A stretch of 35,929 bases of DNA, from IMG/VR virus record IMGVR_UViG_3300030098_001019, positions 1-35,929 of that record. One strand, written 5' to 3'. Shown here one piece after another: positions 24,374-30,600 of this stretch (within the stretch, counting starts at the first letter, position 1; each line of letters begins with the position of its first letter). A model generated the notes under the pieces. It searched no databases and was not told the DNA's origin. It was given only the letters and a program-made list of their open reading frames with translations. Both the position numbers and the translations under genes were made by a program. The DNA is from a virus.

Positions 24374-24802
24374 TCAGTAGCCTTTCGTCTGCGACTCGTA
24401 AGTCATCGGATCGTCGTCTGCAGGTTCATCTGGCATAGGTGGTTCGTATGCTGGATGCTTGGCACCTAGATGCTCAGGTTGAATTGCACTTACCTGCACT
24501 TGCCTCAGCCCCGTAGAGAATCTTTCTTCGACACCTTGCAGGAATGAAAGCAAGCAGTTGTAGTAGTCCCAACGCATCGGCACATGCTCAAGTCGCATGT
24601 CGCCATCAACGCTAATGATAACTGCAGGTCCGTGAATCAAGAACAGTTGCCTTTTGCTAGGAGGCGTGTTGTAAGGATCGGGTGTGTCGGGAGGATAGAT
24701 TTCTTCGTGCTCAATGCAGTAGTACTGCACATGGGCGAAGTCGCCGGGTTGCATCTCAATGGGTTTGGGAGATTGGCGGCTGAATCGGTCATGTAAGTTC
24801 AT
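24374..24802 (-). CDS. Hypothetical protein, last gene of the leftward operon
   Basis: The 142-residue product has no known family. The first half has beta/aromatic character (FAHVQYYCIEHEEIYPP, RQLFLIHGPAVIISVDG); the C-terminus (from about residue 110) is Pro, Asp and Glu rich and probably disordered. ATG at 24802 is preferred, with GGAGAG upstream; the longer open frame runs through an inverted repeat. It ends 14 bp before the shared terminator. Confidence 0.6.
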   Translation of the reverse strand: MNLHDRFSRQSPKPIEMQPGDFAHVQYYCIEHEEIYPPDTPDPYNTPPSKRQLFLIHGPAVIISVDGDMRLEHVPMRWDYYNCLLSFLQGVEERFSTGLRQVQVSAIQPEHLGAKHPAYEPPMPDEPADDDPMTYESQTKGY

Positions 24803-24818
24803 TGGTGTCTCTCCGGGT

Positions 24819-24862
24819 AAGGGCCGTGAGCATTCGCAACGAGCGAGATGCCCACGGCCCTT
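24819..24862 (-). other. Intergenic hairpin in the leftward operon
   Basis: AAGGGCCGTG (24819-24828) is perfectly complementary to CACGGCCCTT (24853-24862), and a second imperfect stem GCATTCGC / GCGAGATGC lies inside. It occupies the 76-bp spacer between the XRE regulator gene and the last gene of the leftward operon and reads the same from either strand. No T run follows on the minus strand. Confidence 0.65.
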
Positions 24863-24878
24863 TGCGCGGATCTTGGAG

Positions 24879-25094
24879 TCAAGTCGCTTGTTGCGTCTCG
24901 ACAAGTGTTGATAGGTACTGATGCATCTTGGATGCGTTCAGTGTTCCAGTGTCGTGAGATTGAAGAACCAAGTAACGGCGAACGGTGTCATACCCAACGC
25001 CGCTACCTTGAGCCAAGGCGTAAGTCGTGATGCCTGACTCTTGGAACATTCTGAGTATCTCGGCTTTGATCTCGTTGGCTTGTTGTTCAGTCAT
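24879..25094 (-). CDS. XRE-family helix-turn-helix regulator
   Basis: The 71-residue product has a single HTH: a helix IKAEILRMFQES, then GITTYALAQGSGVGYDTVRR, the two-helix recognition unit of Cro/CI-like proteins, and a final helix (NASKMHQYLSTL). It consists of the DNA-binding domain alone. ATG 25094 overlaps the stop of the upstream small membrane gene (TGATG on the minus strand) and no separate ribosome site is seen, so it depends on translation of that gene. It could act on the palindromes at 19758, 28178 or 28200. Confidence 0.7.
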   Translation of the reverse strand: MTEQQANEIKAEILRMFQESGITTYALAQGSGVGYDTVRRYLVLQSHDTGTLNASKMHQYLSTLVETQQAT

Positions 25095-25210
25095 CAGTCT
25101 GAACGTCGCCAACCGGGATGCTTCTTGTCCATGTGATCTTCCATCAAAGGAAGGATCGCACCAAAGAAACCGAACAGTAACAAGAAGCCAAGGATGAAGT
25201 AACCAATCAT
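25094..25210 (-). CDS. 38-residue single-pass membrane protein
   Basis: This ORF reads MIGYFILGFLLLFGFFGA, then a short ILPLMED and a charged end KKHPGWRRSD. Residues 3-21 are a clear transmembrane helix with a basic C-terminal tail. AAAGG lies at good spacing before the ATG, and the stop overlaps the start of the XRE regulator gene, so translation of the two is coupled. Its function is unknown; such peptides in early operons may alter host membranes or act as small regulators or superinfection factors. Confidence 0.65.
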   Translation of the reverse strand: MIGYFILGFLLLFGFFGAILPLMEDHMDKKHPGWRRSD

Positions 25211-25232
25211 GGGGTTGCCTTTCGTCTGACAA

Positions 25233-26264
25233 TCAGACAAGTGCGAGTGCAGCCTTGGTGACTGCGCCCTTCAGGTTGTTGGATGTACCGAACAGGTTGG
25301 AGTGCCCGCGGGCTTCGTTTGCATTGCGATGGGACGAAGTGTTGCGAGCCGTTCGGGTGTGGTCAGACCACTCGGTGATTGCGTTGAGTGCCGCCCAAGC
25401 AGAACCTTCGCAGCCGTTGTTAGTGCAGGTGGGGCTTTCAAAGTTCTCAAGCCATGCGCCAACAGTTGTGAGTGCCTTGCGTCGTCGCTTGATAGCGGCT
25501 TTGCTTTCATCGTGGGCACTTGGGATGGGTTCAAACTCCGACTGGTAAACGTCAACGAAGAACTCTTGCAGTTCTGCAGTCGTCAACTTTTTCTTGTAGA
25601 GCGCGTCCGCAGCCTCGACGAACTTTTCACGTTGACCAGACACTGCCTTGAACAAGTCACGGATCTTGTCGATCTGTTCTTGAATGCTAGGCGTGTGCCG
25701 GAACCTGAACAAGCGACCGTTGCGGCTTGCTTGGAATTGAGCCATCCGCTGAGTGTTAGCACACTCAATGCGGTAGAGGTGTCCCAATGCTTCAAGGCTT
25801 TGGAAACCATCGTGACCGTTCACAAGCGAGAAGAACGTATCGACCGGGTCCTTGCCGCCGACCATCATGGTGTCTGTGCGGCAGCAAAGGAAAGTCGTAC
25901 GCCCATTGCGGAACGAACCTGCTGACTCAACTCGCGGCATTGCTCCATCGTCCGCAGCGGCGTAAGCAAGTTCTGCCAACTGCGAGTTCTGGACGATGCT
26001 ATAGGAGTCGCTCACAATCCCAAGGACTTCCTTGGTGTCACTGCGGACGTTCGCAATGTGACTCTCTGCAGGCACTCGCATCGGGGGCATGCCTTTCGGT
26101 TCGATCACCGCATACAGGGGAGCGGGAATGACTTCCCAGTCGAGTCCTGCAATCTGCATTGCACCTTCGATGGTCGGTGCTTGCTCAACTACTGTCCCAA
26201 GGCTATGCCAAGCCTTGCGACCTGTGACCATGAGGTTGTCGTGTTCGTGAATCTCGTGTGCCAT
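25233..26264 (-). CDS. DUF932 / phage-plasmid-like protein
   Basis: The 343-residue product resembles the DUF932 (TIGR03299) family found on phages and plasmids. Diagnostic parts are the N-terminal AWHSLGTVVEQAPT, EVLGIVSDSYSIVQNSQL, and NGHDGFQSLEA with IECANTQRMA. The family function is not established; members are often early-expressed and abundant. ATG 26264 has AAAGGAAT upstream. Length matches the family. A perfect 10-bp hairpin lies in the spacer before it. Confidence 0.85.
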   Translation of the reverse strand: MAHEIHEHDNLMVTGRKAWHSLGTVVEQAPTIEGAMQIAGLDWEVIPAPLYAVIEPKGMPPMRVPAESHIANVRSDTKEVLGIVSDSYSIVQNSQLAELAYAAADDGAMPRVESAGSFRNGRTTFLCCRTDTMMVGGKDPVDTFFSLVNGHDGFQSLEALGHLYRIECANTQRMAQFQASRNGRLFRFRHTPSIQEQIDKIRDLFKAVSGQREKFVEAADALYKKKLTTAELQEFFVDVYQSEFEPIPSAHDESKAAIKRRRKALTTVGAWLENFESPTCTNNGCEGSAWAALNAITEWSDHTRTARNTSSHRNANEARGHSNLFGTSNNLKGAVTKAALALV

Positions 26265-26299
26265 TGGTGTTGATTCCTTTTGGGCACTGCGCAAAGACA

Positions 26300-26324
26300 C
26301 GGCTCGGCGAACACCGCCGAGCCG
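26300..26324 (-). other. Perfect 10-bp hairpin in the leftward operon
   Basis: CGGCTCGGCG (26300-26309), loop AACAC, CGCCGAGCCG (26315-26324). It lies in the 84-bp spacer between the nonapeptide-repeat gene and the DUF932 gene, 35 bp upstream of the latter's start. No U-tract on the minus strand, so processing or attenuation is likelier than strict termination. Confidence 0.7.
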
Positions 26325-26348
26325 CATCCTTGCTGGGTTGTATTGGTA

Positions 26349-27116
26349 TCAGCCGTTGTTGGCTTCGGGTGTGGGTGCTGCGTCATCGACGACAAGGTCT
26401 GTCTTCTTCAGTTTCGCCTCGGCAGTGTTCAATGCGGCCTTCAGAAAATCGATCTCGTGGATCAGTCGATCCTTGTCGTTCTCGTGGACGCGGCGAAGTT
26501 CACGGATCTCGTCACGCAAAGTGTTGCGTTCTGAGAATGCGTCCATCATTGCACCGAGCAGGCCGTCACCGAGTTCGCTTGCATTGTTCTCAGTGATCGT
26601 GTTGGCAAGTTCGATCATGTTGATGTTGTCGGCAACATCTTCAAGGTCAATCTCATCAGCAATGCTGCAGGTATCGAACTCGCTGGCGAGGTCGTGGTTG
26701 TCAATGCACTGCGCCAGAGAGTAGAAGTCGATGTTCTCCGATGCTCGCTCGATAATGTGGTCCGTGTCCATGTAGTCGGCAAGCGTAGACATGTCGATGT
26801 TGTTGGCTACTTCTCCGCAGCAGATGTTCTCTGCGACTTCGCAAACGTCCATGTAGTCTGCAACGTCCGAGACGCAGACATGCTCGGCAACATCTTCGGC
26901 CTTGACATCCTTGGCAACTTCCTTCGCCATGCAACTGATATCGCCCACTGCATCCATCGCTGCCTGTTGTGCTGCTGCGATCATCTGCGGGCATTCGGAG
27001 TCGTGCGCCTTCTCGATCTTGCCAATGCGCTGCTCGTGATTCTCCAGCACTGCCTGTGCAGTGTTGAAGGTATCGCTGATGACGTTGACGGGAACGGTGT
27101 TGGTGTTGGGTTCCAT
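26349..27116 (-). CDS. Nonapeptide-repeat protein with C-terminal coiled coil
   Basis: The 255-residue product is acidic and repetitive. Residues about 75-178 are ten to eleven degenerate nine-residue units of the form (D/E/S)-(V/L/I)-A-x-x-(I/M/F)-D-x-x, for example DVADYMDVC, EVANNIDMS, DLASEFDTC, SIADEIDLE, DVADNINMI, with a single four-residue slip near 120-132. Nine-residue periodicity with small/hydrophobic positions suggests a regular solenoid or helical ladder. Residues about 190-245 (ERNTLRDEIRELRRVHEND and on) form a coiled coil. A very strong ribosome site (AGGAGG) precedes ATG 27116, so it is probably made in quantity. I do not recognise the family. Confidence 0.65.
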   Translation of the reverse strand: MEPNTNTVPVNVISDTFNTAQAVLENHEQRIGKIEKAHDSECPQMIAAAQQAAMDAVGDISCMAKEVAKDVKAEDVAEHVCVSDVADYMDVCEVAENICCGEVANNIDMSTLADYMDTDHIIERASENIDFYSLAQCIDNHDLASEFDTCSIADEIDLEDVADNINMIELANTITENNASELGDGLLGAMMDAFSERNTLRDEIRELRRVHENDKDRLIHEIDFLKAALNTAEAKLKKTDLVVDDAAPTPEANNG

Positions 27117-27243
27117 CTGGAACCTCCTATGGGTTGTGCCGCTGTGCGGCAGTTGGGTTGTGATGGCTTGTGCCATCGTGATTGAGATGCCCGCCGACCA
27201 CCTTTCAGTGGCCGACGAGTGTGGAACCTTCCCGGTTCGTTGT
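27117..27243 (-). other. 127-bp spacer with several small hairpins
   Basis: No gene. Short inverted repeats follow each other: GCCGC-TGT-GCGGC (27138-27150), GATGGC-TTGT-GCCATC (27162-27177), CCAC/GTGG (27198-27211) and GAACC-TTCCC-GGTTC (27224-27238). Individually weak, but the density matches the other spacers of this operon. The strong ribosome site of the repeat-protein gene lies at its left edge. Confidence 0.45.
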
Positions 27244-27537
27244 TCAGTACAGGACCGCTCCGATCTTCAGTGACGAGTTCTTCTTGTGCTTTGCGAGCCG
27301 GTTGTCTTGAATCAAGATCGGACGCTGCTTGGAATGTTCCCAAGTGATTCCCATCTCGTGTCCCCATGCAGCGGTGGGCAGGTCTTCATCGTCGGCCCAC
27401 ATGTAGACGCAGCAATGCTTGTTGCCAGAGGCTTCCTTGTAGTTCGCCATCGCCTCGTCATAGGTCGCTGCTGATCCCCACGCGCCGAGGCCGTAGCAGA
27501 TGAACTTGATCTTGTCGGTCTTGGTTTCTTCAGTCAT
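27244..27537 (-). CDS. Small hypothetical protein
   Basis: The 97-residue product has an N-terminal strand KIKFICYGLGAWG, a helix with TYDEAMANYKEASG, CCVYMWADDEDLP, and a basic end. No membrane segment and no family I recognise. The alternating strand-helix-strand pattern suggests a compact alpha/beta fold of about 80 residues. Its upstream region carries one of two near-identical 37-bp leader repeats. Confidence 0.6.
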   Translation of the reverse strand: MTEETKTDKIKFICYGLGAWGSAATYDEAMANYKEASGNKHCCVYMWADDEDLPTAAWGHEMGITWEHSKQRPILIQDNRLAKHKKNSSLKIGAVLY

Positions 27538-27547
27538 TGGGTTGCTT

Positions 27548-27584
27548 CTTTCTGTGGTTGTTGTTGCAGGCCACCCTGCTGTTG
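27548..27584 (-). repeat. 37-bp leader repeat, copy A (with hairpin)
   Basis: Copy A matches copy B (27858-27894) at 33 of 37 positions. It contains GCAGG-CCAC-CCTGC (27566-27579). It lies in the spacer upstream of the 97-residue gene. Confidence 0.65.
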
Positions 27585-27593
27585 GAATTGGTG

Positions 27594-27848
27594 TCAGGCG
27601 AGAGTCAGGTTCGTGCTGCGAACTTCGTCCACCAAGTCTTGTGCTTCTTTGGACACGGCTTTGATGAATCGGTTCCCGTCGAAGTTCGGGTTCTCGTCCT
27701 TGAGAAGGACAAGCAAGTGTTCAGTCAGGCTTGTGATTGCCCAAGAGGCGTGGCCGTCTTCGTCGATCATGGCGTGCTGGTTGATCTCTGCGGCACCTTG
27801 TGCCTGTCCGATGATCTTGGCGAGTTCGATGTAGTGCTTGCGAGTCAT
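27594..27848 (-). CDS. Small hypothetical protein
   Basis: The 84-residue, mainly helical, acidic product has no known family: TRKHYIELAKIIGQAQG, then a helix with TSLTEHLLVLLKDENPNFDGNRF. The pattern IGQAQG and F-x-x-x-V resembles uncharacterised small proteins of actinophages and other siphophages. ATG 27848 is chosen because the longer frame upstream runs through leader repeat B. It is followed by leader repeat A and the next small gene. Confidence 0.6.
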   Translation of the reverse strand: MTRKHYIELAKIIGQAQGAAEINQHAMIDEDGHASWAITSLTEHLLVLLKDENPNFDGNRFIKAVSKEAQDLVDEVRSTNLTLA

Positions 27849-27857
27849 AGGTCTCTG

Positions 27858-27894
27858 CTTTCTGTGGTTGGTGTTGCGGCCCACCCCGCTGTTG
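27858..27894 (-). repeat. 37-bp leader repeat, copy B (with hairpin)
   Basis: Copy B of the leader repeat. Its stem GCGG (27876-27879) / CCGC (27886-27889) keeps pairing while differing from copy A by one compensatory A-T to G-C change. It lies immediately upstream of the 84-residue gene. Confidence 0.65.
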
Positions 27895-27898
27895 TTGT

Positions 27899-28129
27899 TC
27901 AGTCGTTCCATTCAACGATGTTGAAGAAGCCTCGGGGTCCGAGGTTGTTGTCGATGTACCGATTGCAAGATGCCTTCGAGCTGTAGGTCACGACCTTCTC
28001 GCCGCAGTCGAGATGATTCAGTTCTTTCTCAGTGACCCAATCAAGGAAGATGAAAGCGCGGCCTCGGGTCTGCTCGACTCGAGTAGTGGTGTGGTATCGG
28101 CCTTGCTCGTTGGTGATTGCGTACTTCAT
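27899..28129 (-). CDS. Small hypothetical protein, first gene of the leftward operon
   Basis: The 76-residue product contains MKYAITNEQGRYH, then RAFIFLDWVTEKELNHLD and a final GFFNIVEWND; a small alpha/beta protein without known family. ATG 28129 has an excellent AAAGGAG site upstream. The frame extends further but that part lies in the structured gap. As the first gene after the long non-coding stretch it is likely the promoter-proximal gene of the leftward operon. Confidence 0.6.
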   Translation of the reverse strand: MKYAITNEQGRYHTTTRVEQTRGRAFIFLDWVTEKELNHLDCGEKVVTYSSKASCNRYIDNNLGPRGFFNIVEWND

Positions 28130-28177
28130 GGGAATGCTCCTTTCAAGAGCGTTGGGTTGGTTGGCTTGCTCATCAGT

Positions 28178-28197
28178 GCATGGCCGCCACGCCATGC
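28178..28197. promoter_or_regulatory. Inverted repeat upstream of the leftward operon (1)
   Basis: GCATGGC-CGCCAC-GCCATGC: 7-bp perfect stem with a 6-nt loop, two bases from the next inverted repeat. The tandem placement about 50 bp before the first leftward start suggests paired regulator sites or consecutive hairpins in the leader. Confidence 0.5.
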
Positions 28198-28199
28198 AG

Positions 28200-28219
28200 A
28201 CCCTTGAGTGCTCAAGGGT
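28200..28219. promoter_or_regulatory. Inverted repeat upstream of the leftward operon (2)
   Basis: ACCCTTGAG-TG-CTCAAGGGT: 9-bp perfect dyad with only two bases in the centre. As RNA the loop would be formed by opening the inner pairs; as DNA it looks like an operator for a dimeric repressor. The XRE regulator encoded at 24879 or the winged-helix protein at 29100 are candidate binders. Confidence 0.5.
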
Positions 28220-28377
28220 TTCGCTATTGCGATGTCGACTCGTTCCGCAGGCTGTGCTATGGGTACGCGGTGGCTTCGGGTCTTGTGACTCAGTTGCTGT
28301 CTACATGCCGTACCGGTCTTGTGCGGTTTGCGTGGACCCGTCTAGGTCTCACGGCTATGGCGTGCTTCTTGCATTCC

Positions 28378-28627
28378 GAATACCCAACTCGCCATGTCGA
28401 TCTCTCAGACCGGCAATCCGATCCTGCGGGTGCGACGTTGCGCTGGACTATGTCACTGGCTGTCGCGTTCGCTCACGATCATGTCTCGACTTTCTTTCTC
28501 GTGGGTCCTCGCCTTGCGGCCTTGGATGTTGCTGTCGCATCGCAACGTCTTCCTCCCACGGTACTGGCTACTGCCTCCGTGCCGAGAGCCCGGCCGACCT
28601 GTCGGCCGAGCAACGTGTTGGGTATTC
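28378..28627. ncRNA. Candidate large structured RNA (core) in the 650-bp divergent gap
   Basis: The gap 28130-28779 has no convincing gene but dense nested complementarity. An 11-bp outer helix pairs GAATACCCAAC (28378-28388) with GTTGGGTATTC (28617-28627). Inside, 28434-28442 pairs with 28541-28549 (9 bp), enclosing 28472-28478 with 28499-28505. Hairpins at 28557-28581 and 28591-28608 follow before the outer helix closes. Minus-strand loops are purine-rich and include a GCC-GCAA-GGC tetraloop (28511-28520), favouring leftward transcription as the leader of the leftward operon. Further nested helices flank it: GGATTCC (28664-28670) / GGAATCC (28724-28730) enclosing AGCGGC (28672-28677) / GCCGCT (28699-28704). 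Confidence 0.5.
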
Positions 28628-28779
28628 ACTTGTCAACGTCCGAATCATCGCACATCTGCGAATGGATTCCTAGCGGCTGCGTCAAAGCGTCGATATACGC
28701 CGCTGAGGGGCTGTGGATATCGCGGAATCCGCTCCGGCCGGCTCCGCATCGGACGCGGGGGTGGAGTAGGGTGGAGGGC

Positions 28780-29154
28780 ATGTCGATCAACTCACGACAG
28801 AAAGGCAAGCGCGCAGAACGCGAGGCAGCAGGTGTGCTAACCGACTTGCTTGGTGCGCACTTCAGACGCGCGCAACAGTACGCAGGTGGTGTGGAGTCAG
28901 CAGACATACTTGGTGGCCCACCAGAGTTGCATTGGGAAGTCAAGCATCAGGAACGGATGCAACTCTACAAGTGGCTCGACCAAGCAATCGCTGATGCAGT
29001 AGACAACTTGCCTTTGGTGTTGCATCGGCAGAACGGAAAAGAGTGGTTGCTGTCGTTGCGAGTAAGCGACATGCTTAGGTTGTGCAGTATCATCAGTGAG
29101 TGGAGTGCGACGAAGAACAACACGAACGACTCTGGCGAGCGTGGCGACTGCTAG
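28780..29154 (+). CDS. Holliday-junction-resolvase-like / RecB-type nuclease
   Basis: The 124-residue product carries the archaeal-resolvase-like PD-(D/E)XK signature: SRQKGKRAEREAAGVL with the first Glu, SADILGG with the Asp, and HWEVKHQ with the E-x-K pair, followed by a helix QLYKWLDQAIADA. Length fits the family. It would resolve branched DNA before packaging or trim recombination intermediates. ATG 28780 has GGAGGG upstream. The frame is open for 660 bp upstream, but that sequence lies in the structured gap and is not protein-like. It overlaps the winged-helix gene by 55 bp. Confidence 0.78.
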   Translation: MSINSRQKGKRAEREAAGVLTDLLGAHFRRAQQYAGGVESADILGGPPELHWEVKHQERMQLYKWLDQAIADAVDNLPLVLHRQNGKEWLLSLRVSDMLRLCSIISEWSATKNNTNDSGERGDC

Positions 29155-29321
29155 CATTCGTCAACAAGCGACCGCCTTCCATGAAGTTGTTGGCACACGC
29201 ATCGGGTTTGAAGTATGGTGTCACTCAACGGTTGCTAGTGAACTTACGGTCAAGAGGGTTGGCCGACTGGCAAACTGGTAGGGTGGGCATTACCAACATA
29301 CTGAGGCCAATGAATGACTGA
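29100..29321 (+). CDS. Winged-helix DNA-binding protein
   Basis: The 73-residue product has a helix ERLWRAWRLLAFVNKRPP, a recognition unit SMKLLAHASGLKYGVTQRLLVNL, and a wing-like GLADWQTGRVGITNILRP, matching the layout of LexA N-terminal and MarR-like domains. No other domain, so it would act as a small repressor or activator. GTG start inside the preceding gene; translation is probably coupled. Possible targets are the dyads at 28178-28219. Confidence 0.65.
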   Translation: MECDEEQHERLWRAWRLLAFVNKRPPSMKLLAHASGLKYGVTQRLLVNLRSRGLADWQTGRVGITNILRPMND

Positions 29322-29529
29322 CACCAATGGTTGGTCTGAGTATCAGCAACTGGTACTGCATCGCCTCGACACTGCAGACGACAGGTTGCAGTTGATCGAG
29401 TCGCGTCTTCGATCTATTGAGAACCGAGTTGAGCGCATTACCGAACGGCTGTCCATTACTGCTGCGGCCTTTGGGTTCATGGCGGGGGCTGTGCCGAGCA
29501 TCGTCATTGCGCTCACGGGGGGTAACTGA
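29314..29529 (+). CDS. Small coiled-coil/transmembrane protein (holin- or XhlA-like)
   Basis: The 71-residue product has an N-terminal amphipathic coiled coil (LDTADDRLQLIESRLRSIENRVERI split over residues 18-43) followed by one transmembrane helix at about 46-66 (ITAAAFGFMAGAVPSIVIAL). This is the plan of XhlA-type haemolysin/holin accessory proteins encoded beside phage lysis genes. The two genes that follow also encode membrane proteins, so this is most likely the lysis cassette. It starts eight bases before the previous stop. Confidence 0.6.
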   Translation: MTDTNGWSEYQQLVLHRLDTADDRLQLIESRLRSIENRVERITERLSITAAAFGFMAGAVPSIVIALTGGN

Positions 29530-29904
29530 ATGAAGTATCTGACTGGGGTTGCCGCGACATTGCTCGCGGCTGGTTGTTCTACACCTAAGATTCTGACTGC
29601 GCCTTCGGGCATGTCGATCACCGAGGTTGCTCATGTAGCCACCTCCGGTCCCGACCCCATGCTGTCTTGGATAGGTGGGCTGTCAACCATTGCTGGCATA
29701 GTCGCACTTGTGCTGACTAGAGGGTCGATGGGGTTGCGGGCTGTAGTTATCGGAATCGGCATGGTCATGCTCAACCAAGCAATTGCTCGGTATGGAGACT
29801 GGTTGTTCTTGCCTACGCTTGCAGCGACTGGTGCATTGTCGGTAGCCTATGCCTACATAACGATTCGCCGCATGGTGCGGCATCGTCAGGAGAGAGCGAC
29901 ATGA
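29530..29904 (+). CDS. Phage lipoprotein with transmembrane segments (spanin- or holin-like)
   Basis: The 124-residue product starts with a lipoprotein signal peptide: MKYLTG, hydrophobic VAATLLAAG, then Cys at residue 18 in a lipobox LAAGC, predicting lipid attachment after signal peptidase II cleavage. The mature part has three hydrophobic segments (about 50-66, 68-86 and 95-112) and ends very basic (RRMVRHRQERAT). A lipoprotein next to holin-like genes is reminiscent of outer-membrane spanins, but spanin lipoproteins lack multiple membrane spans, so this is atypical. It begins directly after the preceding stop. Confidence 0.6.
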   Translation: MKYLTGVAATLLAAGCSTPKILTAPSGMSITEVAHVATSGPDPMLSWIGGLSTIAGIVALVLTRGSMGLRAVVIGIGMVMLNQAIARYGDWLFLPTLAATGALSVAYAYITIRRMVRHRQERAT

Positions 29905-30017
29905 TGGTTGCAAGCATTGCTTCAGTGTTGGGTTCGGTTTGGTTTGGTGTTGCGATGGGCCTTGCTGGTCTCATTGCTGGTTACATGTTCTGCTGCAAGA
30001 AGAAGTGCGGTAAATGA
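29901..30017 (+). CDS. 38-residue membrane peptide
   Basis: The peptide has one long hydrophobic helix (residues 2-30: VASIASVLGSVW, then VAMGLAGLIAGYMF) followed by CCKKKCGK, a cysteine and lysine-rich end that could be acylated or bind metal. ATG overlaps the previous stop (ATGA at 29901-29904), and its stop overlaps the ParB-like start (ATGA at 30014-30017), so it is embedded in the operon and very probably translated. Possibly a pinholin or lysis regulator, by size and position. Confidence 0.6.
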   Translation: MMVASIASVLGSVWFGVAMGLAGLIAGYMFCCKKKCGK

Positions 30018-30598
30018 ACTCAGACGACTTTGAGGTAAGGCAACTCCCACTTGCTGACTTAGTCGATGACCCGAACAACGCTCGCACTCATTCGCAACAG
30101 AATGTCGATGCGGTTGCACGCTCGCTCAAGAAGTTTGGGCAGCAGAAAAACATTGTGGTCATAAAGGAAGGCGAGCAGTACCGCGTAGTTGCAGGCCATG
30201 CGACTACTGCGGCTGCTCGTCAACTTGGTTGGAAGTCGATCAGTTCTCACGTTACTGATCTCCCCGAAGCACAAGCCGCCGCCTATGGCATTGCAGACAA
30301 CAGAACTGCAGAGTTAGGGCAATGGGAAGTCGATGCACTGAAGAAGGTGGTCGATGAACTCGCAGACGACTTGACTATTGCAGACATTGGTTTCACTCAA
30401 GATCAGTTGGAAGCCGTGGTGCCATTGCCCGAGTTTGATCCGGTAATGCCCGACCCCGTGCTTGCAGATGATCGAGCGGAAACCATTGTGGTAGTCATTG
30501 CAGACGACCGACTCGTTGAAGATGTCCGCGAAGCAATCGAAGAAACGATTGAGTGCAGCACTTGGGGAGACAGCGTATTTCTTCGTAGTAAGAAGTAG
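30014..30598 (+). CDS. ParB-like nuclease-domain protein
   Basis: The 194-residue product has a ParB/Sulfiredoxin-type N-terminal domain at residues about 8-100: VRQLPLADLVDDPNNARTH, VARSLKKFGQQKNIVV, and VVAGHATTAAARQLGW, the phage-type variant of the ParB box. The C-terminal 90 residues are acidic and lack the HTH of chromosomal ParB. In phages such domains typically neighbour or fuse to DNA-modifying enzymes. Here it precedes the DpdA-like gene by two bases, so it may recognise or prepare DNA for base exchange, or couple modification to NTP binding. It is likely the first gene of the modification block. Confidence 0.8.
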   Translation: MNSDDFEVRQLPLADLVDDPNNARTHSQQNVDAVARSLKKFGQQKNIVVIKEGEQYRVVAGHATTAAARQLGWKSISSHVTDLPEAQAAAYGIADNRTAELGQWEVDALKKVVDELADDLTIADIGFTQDQLEAVVPLPEFDPVMPDPVLADDRAETIVVVIADDRLVEDVREAIEETIECSTWGDSVFLRSKK

Positions 30599-30600
30599 CC

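Noticed and set aside
28117-28779. Long open frame continuous with the resolvase-like gene (and other overlapping open frames at 28032-28673 and 28394-28840)
   Set aside because: The predicted proteins are rich in Arg, Ser, Cys and Leu with no domain pattern, unlike neighbouring genes. Several frames are open at once because TA is rare, and the region is dense in nested inverted repeats. The resolvase-like domain begins at 28780, with its own ribosome site.
28130-28779. tRNA gene in the long gap
   Set aside because: No cloverleaf with a T-loop GTTC-x-A-x-x-C motif and CCA-compatible acceptor stem could be laid out on either strand.
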